A DNA stretch of 64,000 nt from JAFAZI01 sp035501255 (GTDB taxonomy: Bacteria; Actinomycetota; Actinomycetes; JAFAQI01): positions 21,714 to 85,713 of the forward strand of contig DATJWM010000060.1 in assembly GCA_035501255.1 (NCBI GenBank). Reading direction: 5' to 3'. A program made the position numbers and the translations under genes. Numbering within the stretch: position 1 is the first letter of the stretch; each line of letters begins with the position of its first letter. Below the pieces are notes generated by a model, which was not told the origin of the DNA, ran no database searches, and saw only the letters and a list, made by a program, of their open reading frames with translations. Shown one piece after another: positions 40,959 through 49,280 of this stretch.

Positions 40959-43298
40959 ATGGCGGATGAGCTGGCGCTGATCGATGCCTACTGGCGGGCA
41001 GCGAACTACTTGTCGGTCGGGCAGATCTATCTATTGGACAACCCGTTGCTGCGGGAGCCGTTGCAGGCGACGCAGATCAAGCCGCGGCTGCTCGGGCACT
41101 TCGGCACCACGCCGGGACTGAACCTGCTCTACGTCCACCTGAACCGGGTGATCAAGGCCCGCAACCTGTCGGCGATGTTCGTCACCGGACCCGGTCATGG
41201 TGGTCCGGGGCTGGTCGCCAACGCCTATCTCGAGGGGACCTACACCGAGACCTACCCGTCGATCACCCGGGACGTCGACGGGCTGCGCCGACTGTTCCGG
41301 CAGTTCTCCTTCCCAGGCGGCATCCCGAGCCACGTCGCCCCCGAGACGCCCGGGTCGATCCATGAGGGCGGCGAGCTCGGGTACGCGCTGGCACATGCCT
41401 ACGGCGCCGCGTTCGACAACCCCGACCTGCTGGTCGCATGTGTCGTCGGGGACGGGGAGGCCGAGACCGGGCCACTGGCCGCGAGCTGGCATTCGAACAA
41501 GTTCCTCGACCCGTCCCGCGACGGTGCAGTGTTGCCGATCCTGCACCTCAACGGCTACAAGATCGCCAACCCGACCGTGCTCGCCCGCATCCCTGAGCCC
41601 GAGCTGCTCGACCTGCTGCGGGGGTACGGGCACGATCCGATCGTGGTCGCCGGCGATGACCCGTTCGTGGTGCATCGGCAGCTCGCCACGGCGTTGGATA
41701 CGGCGCTCGAGCAGATCACGGCCATCCAGCGCAACGCGCGCACCGGCGGGGAGTGCGCTCGGCCGGCGTGGCCGTGCATCGTGTTGCGTACCCCGAAGGG
41801 CTGGACCGGACCGAAGGAGGTCGACGGGCTTGCGGTCGAGGGAACCTGGCGCTCCCATCAGGTTCCGCTCTCCGAGGTCCGGGACAACCCGGCGCACCTT
41901 CGGCTGCTGGAGGACTGGCTGCGGTCGTACCGCCCGGACGAGCTGTTCGACGACGCCGGCACGCTGCGGCCGGAGCTCGCGGCGCTACCCCCGACCGGGA
42001 ACCGGCGGATGTCGGCGAACCCGGTCACCAACGGCGGGCTGCTGCTCAGCCCGCTCGAGCTGCCCGACTTCCGCGATCACGCCGTCGACGTACCTGCGCC
42101 GGCGGTGTCGTCCAGCGAGGCGACCCGGGTGCTGGGACAGTGGCTGCGCGACGTGATCCGCAACAATCCCGACAGCTTCCGGCTGTTCGGACCAGACGAG
42201 ACCGCCAGCAATCGGCTACAGGCGGTGTTCGAGGTGACCGACCGCGAATGGCAGGCCGAACGGCTGCCCACCGACGACCACCTCGCGCCACACGGCCGGG
42301 TGACCGAAGTGTTGTCCGAGCACCTGTGCCAAGGCTGGCTCGAGGGCTACCTCCTCACCGGGCGGCACGGGCTGTTCAACTGCTACGAGGCGTTCATCCA
42401 CATCGTCGACTCCATGGTCAACCAGCACGCGAAATGGCTGAAGGTCACCAACGGCATTGACTGGCGCCGACCGCTGGCCAGCCTGAACTACCTGCTGTCC
42501 AGCCACGTATGGCGGCAGGACCACAACGGCTTCTCCCACCAGGACCCCGGGTTCATCGACCATGTGGTCAATAAGAAGGCGCAGATCGTGCGCGTCTATC
42601 TACCGCCGGACGCCAACTCGCTGCTGTCGACGATGGATCACTGCTTGCGTTCCCGCCACTACATCAACGTCGTCGTCGCCGGCAAGCAGCCCGCGTTGAA
42701 CTACCTCACGATGGAGCAGGCGATCACGCACTGCGCCCGCGGGCTCGGGATTTTCGAGTGGGCCGGCAACGACGGCGGCAGCGAGCCGGATGTGGTGCTC
42801 GCCTGCGCCGGCGACGTCCCGACCCTCGAAACGATCGCTGCCGTCTCGCTGCTGCGCGAGCACCTGCCGGAGTTGAAGGTGCGGGTGGTCAACGTCGTCG
42901 ACCTCATGCGGCTTGAGCCGCCGACCGAACATCCGCACGGCATGCTGGACGCCGAGTTCGACGCGTTGTTCACCGACGATCGACCGGTGATCTTTGCCTA
43001 CCACGGGTACCCGTGGTTGATTCACCGGCTGACCTACCGGCGAGCCAACCACCACAACATCCACGTCCGCGGCTACAAGGAAGAAGGCACGACGACCACG
43101 CCGTTCGACATGGTCATGCTCAACGACCTCGACCGGTTCCATCTGGTCATCGACGTCATCGACCGGGTCCCCGGCCTCGGCGAGCGAGCGGCGTTGCTAC
43201 GCCAGCAGATGGTCGACGCCCGCCTCGCCGCCCGCGCCTACACCAGGGAACACGGCGAGGACGACCCGGCGATCAGCGGCTTCACCTGGCCGCACTGA
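40959..43298 (+). CDS. xfp: phosphoketolase (xylulose-5-phosphate / fructose-6-phosphate)
   Basis: A 779-aa thiamine diphosphate enzyme that cleaves xylulose-5-P or fructose-6-P with phosphate to give acetyl-P and an aldose phosphate. Family blocks: LIDAYWRAANYLSVGQIYL, FVTGPGHGGPGLVANAYLEGTY, GVVGDGEAETGPLAASWHSNKFLDP (ThDP motif; first residue is C here), ILHLNGYKIANPTVL, VMEGWLEGYLLTGRHGLFNCYEAF-like LEGYLLTGRHG, and HPHGM near the end. Specificity between the two sugars cannot be told. ATG 40959 has GAGGA nearby. The last 17 bases overlap the convergent HNH gene. Confidence 0.95.
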   Translation: MADELALIDAYWRAANYLSVGQIYLLDNPLLREPLQATQIKPRLLGHFGTTPGLNLLYVHLNRVIKARNLSAMFVTGPGHGGPGLVANAYLEGTYTETYPSITRDVDGLRRLFRQFSFPGGIPSHVAPETPGSIHEGGELGYALAHAYGAAFDNPDLLVACVVGDGEAETGPLAASWHSNKFLDPSRDGAVLPILHLNGYKIANPTVLARIPEPELLDLLRGYGHDPIVVAGDDPFVVHRQLATALDTALEQITAIQRNARTGGECARPAWPCIVLRTPKGWTGPKEVDGLAVEGTWRSHQVPLSEVRDNPAHLRLLEDWLRSYRPDELFDDAGTLRPELAALPPTGNRRMSANPVTNGGLLLSPLELPDFRDHAVDVPAPAVSSSEATRVLGQWLRDVIRNNPDSFRLFGPDETASNRLQAVFEVTDREWQAERLPTDDHLAPHGRVTEVLSEHLCQGWLEGYLLTGRHGLFNCYEAFIHIVDSMVNQHAKWLKVTNGIDWRRPLASLNYLLSSHVWRQDHNGFSHQDPGFIDHVVNKKAQIVRVYLPPDANSLLSTMDHCLRSRHYINVVVAGKQPALNYLTMEQAITHCARGLGIFEWAGNDGGSEPDVVLACAGDVPTLETIAAVSLLREHLPELKVRVVNVVDLMRLEPPTEHPHGMLDAEFDALFTDDRPVIFAYHGYPWLIHRLTYRRANHHNIHVRGYKEEGTTTTPFDMVMLNDLDRFHLVIDVIDRVPGLGERAALLRQQMVDARLAARAYTREHGEDDPAISGFTWPH

Positions 43299-44787
43299 CG
43301 TCGGAGTCCGCGTCGTGGTCCCCGTCGGAGTCCTCGTCGTCGCCGGCGAGTCGGTAGGGTGCGATTGTTCGGGTGGTGCCGCTGGGGCTGGTCCATTTGG
43401 TGGCTCGGTCGGCGCGCATCTCTGCATCCCAGCCGGCGTGGGTTTTGGCGCGGTGGTGGCGGCGGCAGCGGGGGCGGACGTTGACCTCGTCGGTGCGCCC
43501 GCCGGCGTGGTGGTCGATCGTGTGGTCGGCGTCGCAGCGGGTGGACGGGACGGAACACCCCGGGCCGTCGCAGGTCGGGCGGGAGGCGACCAGGAAGTCA
43601 CGCAGCGCCTGGCGGGGACGGTAGCTCGCCGCGCCGATCCCGATGAGCGCGCCGGTGTCCTCGGCGAGGCAGAACCGGCGCCAGTCGGCGTCCGCGGCGA
43701 TCTCGCGCAGGTGGGCTGCGGTGATCGCGCCGTACCCGTCGAGGTGGCCAGGGTCGTCGCGCAGCCCGAGCAGGGTGCGAATCCCGCCGGTGGCGTTCAC
43801 CGTGGCCCGGCGACCGTGCCGCCTGGGCAGCGTGGGGTCGGCGAGCTGCGCGGCGCACAGGTCGACCAGCGCATCCGCGCGGCGGGCATCGAGGCTGCGC
43901 AGCCAGGGTTGCTGGTCGAGTCCGTCATGGCGGCCCTCGTCGCCCTCGTGTCGCTCAGATCCATCCTCGATCGGGCCTGCTGCACCGTCACCGGACTGAG
44001 CAAGGCCGGGGAATCCGGCGGCGAGCTCGGCTCGGTCGGCTTCGCCGTAGCGGTCGGCGATGGCGGTGAGCGCAGCAAGAACGGTGGCGGCATCCTGAGC
44101 GCGCAACTCGGCGTAAATCGCGGCCATGCCGTCGGGAAGCTTCCACATCCGCACGCATCGGGTGGCGACCGCGCGCTGACGACGGCGCTCGGCATCGCCG
44201 TCGACGGAGAGGACCGCACGGTCGAGCGTGCGCCGCCAGGTCGCGGCGTCCCGGTCGATCTCCCAGCTCGCCACCATGCGCGCATCGACCTGGTCCCGCT
44301 GCCAAAGGTCAAGATGTTCGGTGGCGGTGGCGACGCAGCGAGCCATCGGCCAGGAGATCTCGCCCCGCTCGAGCGCCGAGCGCACCCCGGGTAGACCGGC
44401 GAGGATCGCCCGGGTCACGGACAAATCGCTGGCCGCGCTGCGGGTCGACTGGCCGGTGACCAGCGCGACCTGGGCGGCACCGAGGTCCTCGACGGCGATC
44501 GGGCCTTGGACCGCTTCGTGGGCCTGGGCCGCGCCGACCGCGGCCTCCCCCCGCCGCAGTTGGCACCACGCGGTGCAGCGCTCCCAGCACAGCAGGTAGC
44601 GATCGCGCTCGTCGGCCGTCATCGGCTCGTCCCGGATGCCCTCAAGGACCATCACGAGGTCGGCGCCTGGCTCGGTGACCAGCAGTTCGTCAAGGACCTC
44701 GTCGAGGCCGGTGCCGTCAAGCAACACGCCGGCCAGCTGCTCGTCGGCCGACCTCGTCGACCCGCGCCTTGTTGCCGACTCGAACAT
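43282..44787 (-). CDS. 13E12-repeat/DUF222 HNH endonuclease, LexA-controlled
   Basis: A 501-aa protein with an N-terminal DUF222 helical domain (ERCTAWCQLRRGEAAVGAAQA, ILAGLPGVRSALERGEISWPMARCVATATEHL) and a C-terminal HNH nuclease domain (CDGPGCSVPSTRCDADHTIDHHAGGRTDEVNVRPRCRRHHRAKT) with paired cysteines and DADHTIDH as the HNH core. The family is multicopy in actinobacteria and associated with mobile DNA; its role is not settled. ATG 44787 lies inside a perfect LexA box. CATAAT ends seven bases upstream, so the mRNA should be leaderless and damage-inducible. The stop lies within the convergent phosphoketolase gene. Confidence 0.9.
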   Translation of the reverse strand: MFESATRRGSTRSADEQLAGVLLDGTGLDEVLDELLVTEPGADLVMVLEGIRDEPMTADERDRYLLCWERCTAWCQLRRGEAAVGAAQAHEAVQGPIAVEDLGAAQVALVTGQSTRSAASDLSVTRAILAGLPGVRSALERGEISWPMARCVATATEHLDLWQRDQVDARMVASWEIDRDAATWRRTLDRAVLSVDGDAERRRQRAVATRCVRMWKLPDGMAAIYAELRAQDAATVLAALTAIADRYGEADRAELAAGFPGLAQSGDGAAGPIEDGSERHEGDEGRHDGLDQQPWLRSLDARRADALVDLCAAQLADPTLPRRHGRRATVNATGGIRTLLGLRDDPGHLDGYGAITAAHLREIAADADWRRFCLAEDTGALIGIGAASYRPRQALRDFLVASRPTCDGPGCSVPSTRCDADHTIDHHAGGRTDEVNVRPRCRRHHRAKTHAGWDAEMRADRATKWTSPSGTTRTIAPYRLAGDDEDSDGDHDADSDVSAAR

Positions 44788-44795
44788 ATGTTCGA
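44780..44795. promoter_or_regulatory. LexA (SOS) box over the HNH start codon
   Basis: TCGAACATATGTTCGA is a perfect 16-bp palindrome matching the actinobacterial SOS consensus TCGAAC-N4-GTTCGA. It covers positions from about -8 to +8 around the predicted start of the minus-strand HNH gene, so LexA binding would block RNA polymerase directly. Confidence 0.85.
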
Positions 44796-44823
44796 TTATG
44801 GTGCATCAACGAGCGGGTGTCAA
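44795..44823 (-). promoter_or_regulatory. hybrid sigma-70-type promoter of the HNH gene
   Basis: On the minus strand: TTGACA (44823-44818), a 17-base spacer, then CATAAT (44800-44795), seven bases before the ATG. The -35 is a perfect consensus and lies within the 27-bp sequence repeated at both ends of the IS remnant, so the insertion appears to have supplied it. Confidence 0.75.
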
Positions 44824-44835
44824 CTGTCATGTCTC
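44809..44835 (+). repeat. left 27-bp direct repeat bounding the IS remnant
   Basis: The core GCGGGTGTCAACTGT followed by (C/G)ATGTCTC recurs at 45366-45392 in the same orientation with one mismatch. The TGTCAACTGTCATG part looks like a transposon end. Direct rather than inverted orientation suggests two overlapping IS copies or recombination between them. Confidence 0.75.
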
Positions 44836-44837
44836 AC

Positions 44838-44898
44838 GACATCGGTGACGCTTCTGTGTCAGGACATCGGTGACACTTTCGGGGTTCGTGGTGGTGAC
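44838..44898 (+). repeat. subterminal ~25-bp repeats of the IS end
   Basis: GACATCGGTGAC occurs at 44838-44849 and 44863-44874, and a degenerate GGTGAC copy at 44893-44898, giving a period of 25 and 24 bases. Such iterated motifs inside IS481-type ends are likely transposase-binding sites. Confidence 0.6.
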
Positions 44899-44921
44899 AC
44901 TTCTGGCCCGAGTCTCGGGCG

Positions 44922-45386
44922 ATGGCATCCAGCGAACCGATCGATCCTCGTGTCCGTCTTGCGATCTCGCAGTGGCCGGATGACGCGCCCCGTGGGGCGG
45001 TGTCGACGTTCTGTGCCGAGCACGGCATCTCCCGCAAGTCGTTCTATGAGTTACGAAAACGGGCGATGGTCGACGGGCCGGCGGCGGTGCTCGAGCCCCG
45101 GTCTCGGCGGCCGCGCTCGAGCCCGTCAATGCTGGCCGACCAGGTCAAGTCCCAGGCGGTGCAGGTTCGCGCGGCGCTGGAGGCGTCTGGTCTTGATCAT
45201 GGGCCGATCAGCGTGCACGACAAGATGCGGGCGATGGGCCTGTCTCCGGTGCCGTCCACGGCGTCGCTGGCGCGGATCTTCCGCGAGGCTGGCGTGGCCC
45301 GGCTGGAGCCGAAGAAGAAACCCCGCTCGGCATGGCGCCGGTTCGTCTATCCGGCGCGAGATGACACGAGCGGGTGTCAACTGTGA
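44922..45386 (+). pseudogene. truncated IS481-like transposase (N-terminal part)
   Basis: A 154-aa frame with the N-terminal HTH (GAVSTFCAEHGISRKSFYELRKRA) and the segment LDHGPISVHDKMRAMGLSPVPSTASLARIFREAGV, typical of IS481/IS3-type integrases. The match stops at SAWRRFVYPAR, just before the DDE catalytic core. The frame then runs into the right direct repeat and ends DDTSGCQL. A complete protein would be more than twice as long, so this is an inactive remnant. It lies between the HNH gene and the acyl-CoA carboxylase alpha gene. Confidence 0.85.
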
Positions 45387-45392
45387 TGTCTC
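45366..45392 (+). repeat. right 27-bp direct repeat bounding the IS remnant
   Basis: The partner of 44809-44835. It ends three bases before the stop codon of the minus-strand acyl-CoA carboxylase alpha gene, so the insertion stopped just short of damaging it. Confidence 0.75.
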
Positions 45393-45395
45393 GGC

Positions 45396-47150
45396 TTAGT
45401 CCGCGGCCTTGATCGTGCAGAGCGAGTCGCCAGAACTGACCACGGCACCGACCTTCGCCGCCAGGTCGCCCACCGTCCCTGCCTGGTGCGCATTGATCGG
45501 CTGCTCCATCTTCATCGCCTCGAGGACGACGACAAGCTCTCCGGCCTCGACGGTCTGACCCTCCTCGACCGCGACCTTCACGATCGTGCCTTGCATCGGT
45601 GCGGTGAGGCTGTCGCCCGAGGCACCGGCCGATGAGGTGCTCGCCTTGTGGCTCGACGGCGGCTTGCGGGATGCCCGGGCGGCCGACCCGCCGCCACCCG
45701 ACGCCAGACCGGCCGGCAGCGTGACCTCGAGGCGGCGCCCGCCCACTTCGACCGTAATCCGCTCACGATCGGTCACGGTGCCGTCGGTGGTGGCTCCGTA
45801 GGGTTCGACCGAGCCGGTCCACTCGGTCTCGATCCAGCGAGTGTGGATGGAAAACGGTGCGGAGGTGAATGCCGGGTCGTCGAGAATCTGGCGGTGGAAC
45901 GGGATGATCGTGGGCATCCCCCCGACCTCGAACTCCTCCAGTGCGCGCCGCGACCGGGCGATCGCCTCGTCCCTGCTGGCGCCGGTCACGATCAACTTGG
46001 CCAGCAGCGAGTCGAACGCGCCGGGCACGGTGTCACCCGCGACGTAGCCGGCGTCGACTCGAACGCCCGGACCGCTGGGCAGCGACCACGCGGTGATCTT
46101 GCCGGGCGCGGGCAGGAACCCTCGGCCGGCGTCCTCGGCGTTGATCCGAAACTCGATCGAGTGGCCTCGAGGCACCGGGTCGGAGTCGCGCAGATGCTGT
46201 CCGTCGGCGATGGCGAACTGGGCCCGGACGAGATCCACCCCGCTGGTCTCCTCGGTCACCGGGTGCTCCACCTGGAGCCGGGTGTTGACCTCGAGGAAGG
46301 AGATGGTGCCGTCCTGGGCGACGAGGAACTCGCAGGTGCCGGCTCCGGCGTACCCGGCCGCTTTGGCGATCGCCTTGCTCGCTGAGTACAGCCGTTCGAG
46401 CTGGTCGTCGGTCAAAAACGGTGCCGGTGCTTCCTCGACGACCTTCTGGTGGCGGCGCTGCAGCGAGCAGTCGCGGGTGCCGACCACGACTACCTGCCCG
46501 TGCTGATCGGCAAGGATCTGGGTCTCGACGTGGCGCGGTTTGTCGAGGTAACGCTCCACGAAGCACTCGCCGCGACCAAAGGCGGCCAGCGCCTCTCGCA
46601 CAGCGCTGTCGTAGAGCTCCTCGATTTCCGCTCGCTCGCGGGCGACTTTGAGCCCTCGCCCGCCACCGCCGAAGGCGGCCTTGATCGCGATCGGCATGCC
46701 GTATTCGTCGGCGAAAGCGAGCACCTCGGCGACGCCGTCGACCGGGTTCGGCGTTCCGGGTGCGAGCGGCGCGCCGACCTCGGCGGCGATGTGACGGGCC
46801 TTGACCTTGTCACCGAGCGCGTCGATCGCGCTCGGGGGTGGTCCGATCCAGGTCAGCCCGGCGTCGATGACGGCCGTGGCGAAGGCGGCGTTCTCGGACA
46901 GGAACCCGTAGCCGGGGTGGATGGCGTCCGCCCCCGAGCGTTTGGCGATGTCGAGCACCTTGGTGACATCGAGATAGGTGTCCGCCGGAGTGCTGCCGAC
47001 AAGCCCGTAGGACTCGTCCGCAAGGTGGACATGCTGGGAGTCCAGGTCGGAGTCGGCGTAGATCGCCACACTGACCAGTCCGGCGTCGCGGCAGGCCCGC
47101 TCGACCCGGACCGCGATCTCACCTCGGTTGGCGATCAGCACCTTGCGCAT
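45396..47150 (-). CDS. accA: acyl-CoA carboxylase alpha subunit (biotin carboxylase + BCCP)
   Basis: A 584-aa biotin-dependent subunit of acetyl/propionyl-CoA carboxylase (AccA3/BccA type). The biotin carboxylase part reads MRKVLIANRGEIAVRV, HPGYGFLSENAAFA, GGGGRGLKVAR, RDCSLQRRHQKVVEEAP and FLEVNTRLQVEHPVTE. A Ser/Ala-rich linker precedes the BCCP domain with the biotinylated Lys547 in EAMKMEQPINA. Start ATG 47150; TAGAGT ends seven bases upstream on the minus strand, predicting a leaderless message. The catalytic beta and epsilon subunits and biotin ligase are about 8 kb away on the far side of the polymer cluster. Divergent from the FMN enzyme gene. Confidence 0.95.
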   Translation of the reverse strand: MRKVLIANRGEIAVRVERACRDAGLVSVAIYADSDLDSQHVHLADESYGLVGSTPADTYLDVTKVLDIAKRSGADAIHPGYGFLSENAAFATAVIDAGLTWIGPPPSAIDALGDKVKARHIAAEVGAPLAPGTPNPVDGVAEVLAFADEYGMPIAIKAAFGGGGRGLKVARERAEIEELYDSAVREALAAFGRGECFVERYLDKPRHVETQILADQHGQVVVVGTRDCSLQRRHQKVVEEAPAPFLTDDQLERLYSASKAIAKAAGYAGAGTCEFLVAQDGTISFLEVNTRLQVEHPVTEETSGVDLVRAQFAIADGQHLRDSDPVPRGHSIEFRINAEDAGRGFLPAPGKITAWSLPSGPGVRVDAGYVAGDTVPGAFDSLLAKLIVTGASRDEAIARSRRALEEFEVGGMPTIIPFHRQILDDPAFTSAPFSIHTRWIETEWTGSVEPYGATTDGTVTDRERITVEVGGRRLEVTLPAGLASGGGGSAARASRKPPSSHKASTSSAGASGDSLTAPMQGTIVKVAVEEGQTVEAGELVVVLEAMKMEQPINAHQAGTVGDLAAKVGAVVSSGDSLCTIKAAD

Positions 47151-47157
47151 GGCGAAG

Positions 47158-47163
47158 ACTCTA
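47158..47163 (-). promoter_or_regulatory. putative leaderless -10 box of the carboxylase alpha gene
   Basis: On the minus strand this reads TAGAGT, seven bases before ATG 47150. It lies in the 87-base gap shared with the divergent FMN enzyme gene. Confidence 0.4.
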
Positions 47164-47237
47164 TTCAGGACGCCGTTCGGCGGTGCGGGCGAGGCCGGTC
47201 GACCGCTCGGTCTCACGATCCGTGGCATGCTCCCGGC

Positions 47238-48407
47238 GTGAGCAACGCGCCCTTCTCGCACTTCCAGAGCGAGATCTATCTCAACGGCACGGCGGGGATC
47301 TACCCCGCCTTCCCGGTGGAGCCCGGTGCCCTCGAGGCCGCCGCGGCGGAAGTGCTCGCTCCGGAGGTGTTCGGCTACGTGGCCGGGGCCGCGGGCACCG
47401 AACGCAGCGCCCGAGCCAACCGGGACGCGTTCGACCGCTGGCGCATCGTCGCGCGGTTGTTGCGCGACGTGAGCGTCCGGGACCTCTCGACGACCGTGCT
47501 CGGTACGCCGATGCCGGCTCCGGTCGCGTTCGGGCCGGTGGGGGTGCAGGGGATCGTGCACCCGGACGGTGAGGTCGCGGTCGCGCGCGCCGCGGCCGGC
47601 CTCGGGCTGCCGTTCTCGCTGTCGACGGTGTCGTCGTACACCATCGAGGACGTGGCCGTCGCCGGCGGCGACGCGCCGCGGTGGTTCCAGCTGTACTGGC
47701 CGAAGGATCGGGAGGTGGGCGCCTCGCTGCTCGACCGGGCGGCGGCGGCCGGGTTCTCCGCGCTCCTGCTCACCCTGGACACGTTCATCCTGGCCTGGCG
47801 CCCGCGCGACCTGATGCACGGCTACCTGCCGTTCCTGCACGGCGTCGGGCTGTCCAACTACTTCTCCGATCCCGCGTTCCGCGCTGGGCTTGCCGCCCCG
47901 CCCGAGGAGAACCCAACCGCGGCGATTCTGCATTGGCAGTCGATGTTCGGTGACCCGAGCAACACGTGGGCCGATCTCGCCTGGGTTCGCGAGCACTGGG
48001 CCGGGCCGATCGCGGTCAAAGGCATCCTGCATCCCGACGACGCCCGGCGGGCGGTCGACTGCGGGATGGAAGCGGTGCTGGTTTCCAACCACGGTGGCCG
48101 GCAGATCGACGGCTCGATCGCCGCGCTCGAAGCGCTCCCCGCGGTGGTTGACGCGGTCGGTGGCCGGGCCGAGGTGCTCTTCGACTCCGGGATCCGGACG
48201 GGATCCGACGTCGTCAAGGCCCTCGCGCTCGGAGCGGCCGCGGTGCTGATCGGGCGGCCCTACATTTACGGACTCGGGCTCGGCGGCGAGGCCGGCGTGC
48301 GCCATGTCATGGCGTGTCTGCTCGCCGAACTCGACCTGTCGATGGCGTTGGCGGGCTGCCCAACGCTGGAAGATGTCGGGCCGGAGGTCCTTGCCCATAT
48401 ACCGTGA
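47238..48407 (+). CDS. FMN-dependent alpha-hydroxy-acid oxidising enzyme, lactate 2-monooxygenase type
   Basis: A 389-aa FMN enzyme oxidising L-lactate or similar 2-hydroxy acids. Visible motifs: FGPVGVQGIVHPDGEVAVARAAAGLGLPFSLSTVSSYTIED, WFQLYWPKDREV, LLLTLDTFILAWRPRDL, IAVKGILHPDDARRAVDCG, and the catalytic His-Arg in VLVSNHGGRQIDGSIAALEALP, with FDSGIRTGSDVVKALALGA for FMN phosphate binding. The LMO call is based on the extended loop region; lactate dehydrogenase or oxidase activity is possible. GTG 47238 is six bases after CATGCT, a -10-like hexamer. Confidence 0.85.
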   Translation: MSNAPFSHFQSEIYLNGTAGIYPAFPVEPGALEAAAAEVLAPEVFGYVAGAAGTERSARANRDAFDRWRIVARLLRDVSVRDLSTTVLGTPMPAPVAFGPVGVQGIVHPDGEVAVARAAAGLGLPFSLSTVSSYTIEDVAVAGGDAPRWFQLYWPKDREVGASLLDRAAAAGFSALLLTLDTFILAWRPRDLMHGYLPFLHGVGLSNYFSDPAFRAGLAAPPEENPTAAILHWQSMFGDPSNTWADLAWVREHWAGPIAVKGILHPDDARRAVDCGMEAVLVSNHGGRQIDGSIAALEALPAVVDAVGGRAEVLFDSGIRTGSDVVKALALGAAAVLIGRPYIYGLGLGGEAGVRHVMACLLAELDLSMALAGCPTLEDVGPEVLAHIP

Positions 48408-48411
48408 TTCA

Positions 48412-49278
48412 GTGCTAGCGCCCGAATCTTCCGCCGGCTTGTCCGCGCTGAGGTTCCGGCGGCTGCATGAAGGAACCCGCATCCGAACCGCCGCGGGCCA
48501 GCCACTCTCCCACCGCCTGCTCGAGATCTGGGAACGCCGCGACGTGCTGCGGATGTTGACCGAGCGAGGCCTGCGGCAAAAGTACGGCGGATCGGTTCTC
48601 GGCTACGCGTGGTCATTCCTCGAACCGGCGCTGCTCATCACGACCTACTTTCTGTTACTGAAGATCTTCCATCGCAGCTACCCGATGTACCCGCTGTTCA
48701 TCGGTTCGGCGGTCCTGCCCTGGCAGTGGTTCAGCCAGACGGTGAACTCCTCCACCACGACGCTGCGTCAGAATCGCAAGCTGATCACCTCGATCGCCCT
48801 GCCGCGCGAGATCTACCCGCTCGCCGACGTCGCCCAGAAATCGATCGAGTTCCTGCTGAGCATGCCGATCGTGCTGCTCGTCGCGTGGGTGTACGGCGCG
48901 CGCCCGAGCCGCTTCCTGATCGCCTGGCCGATGGTCACCGTGTTCGAGTTGATGATCTGCGTCGGTGTGGGGCTGCTCATCTCGTCGCTGAACACGGTCG
49001 TCCGCGACGTCCAGCGCGGGATCGGTCTCGTGATCCGGATGATGTTCTACCTCGTGCCGGTGCTGTATCCGCTGGCGAGACTCTCCCCACCGGTCCAGCG
49101 GATCTACTCCTACAACCCGCTCGTCGGAATCATCGAGACGAATCGCGCGGTCTGGTTCCCGGCGTACTGGACGGGCTGGCGGCCGGTCTATTTCTCCGCG
49201 ATCGGCGCCGTGGTCATGCTCGTGCTCGGCGTGGTGGTGTTCACCCGACTCGAGCGCAGCGTGCTGAAAGAGCTGTGA
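48412..49278 (+). CDS. ABC-2 type polysaccharide/polyol-phosphate export permease
   Basis: A 288-aa permease of the Wzm/TagG class. After a ~65-residue cytoplasmic segment with an amphipathic helix (LRQKYGGSVLGYAWSFLEPALLITTYFLLL), six helices follow, including VTVFELMICVGVGLLISSLNTVVRDVQRG and MMFYLVPVLYPLARL. It pairs with the ATPase that follows to flip a lipid-linked polymer across the membrane. Start GTG 48412 is five bases after the preceding stop. It opens a gene block ending with the polymerase at 55112. Confidence 0.88.
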   Translation: MLAPESSAGLSALRFRRLHEGTRIRTAAGQPLSHRLLEIWERRDVLRMLTERGLRQKYGGSVLGYAWSFLEPALLITTYFLLLKIFHRSYPMYPLFIGSAVLPWQWFSQTVNSSTTTLRQNRKLITSIALPREIYPLADVAQKSIEFLLSMPIVLLVAWVYGARPSRFLIAWPMVTVFELMICVGVGLLISSLNTVVRDVQRGIGLVIRMMFYLVPVLYPLARLSPPVQRIYSYNPLVGIIETNRAVWFPAYWTGWRPVYFSAIGAVVMLVLGVVVFTRLERSVLKEL

Positions 49279-49280
49279 CG

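Noticed and set aside
37089..44787. A defence island built around the HNH gene
   Set aside because: Neighbours are ordinary metabolism; only the HNH gene and the IS remnant are accessory, with no recognisable defence partner.
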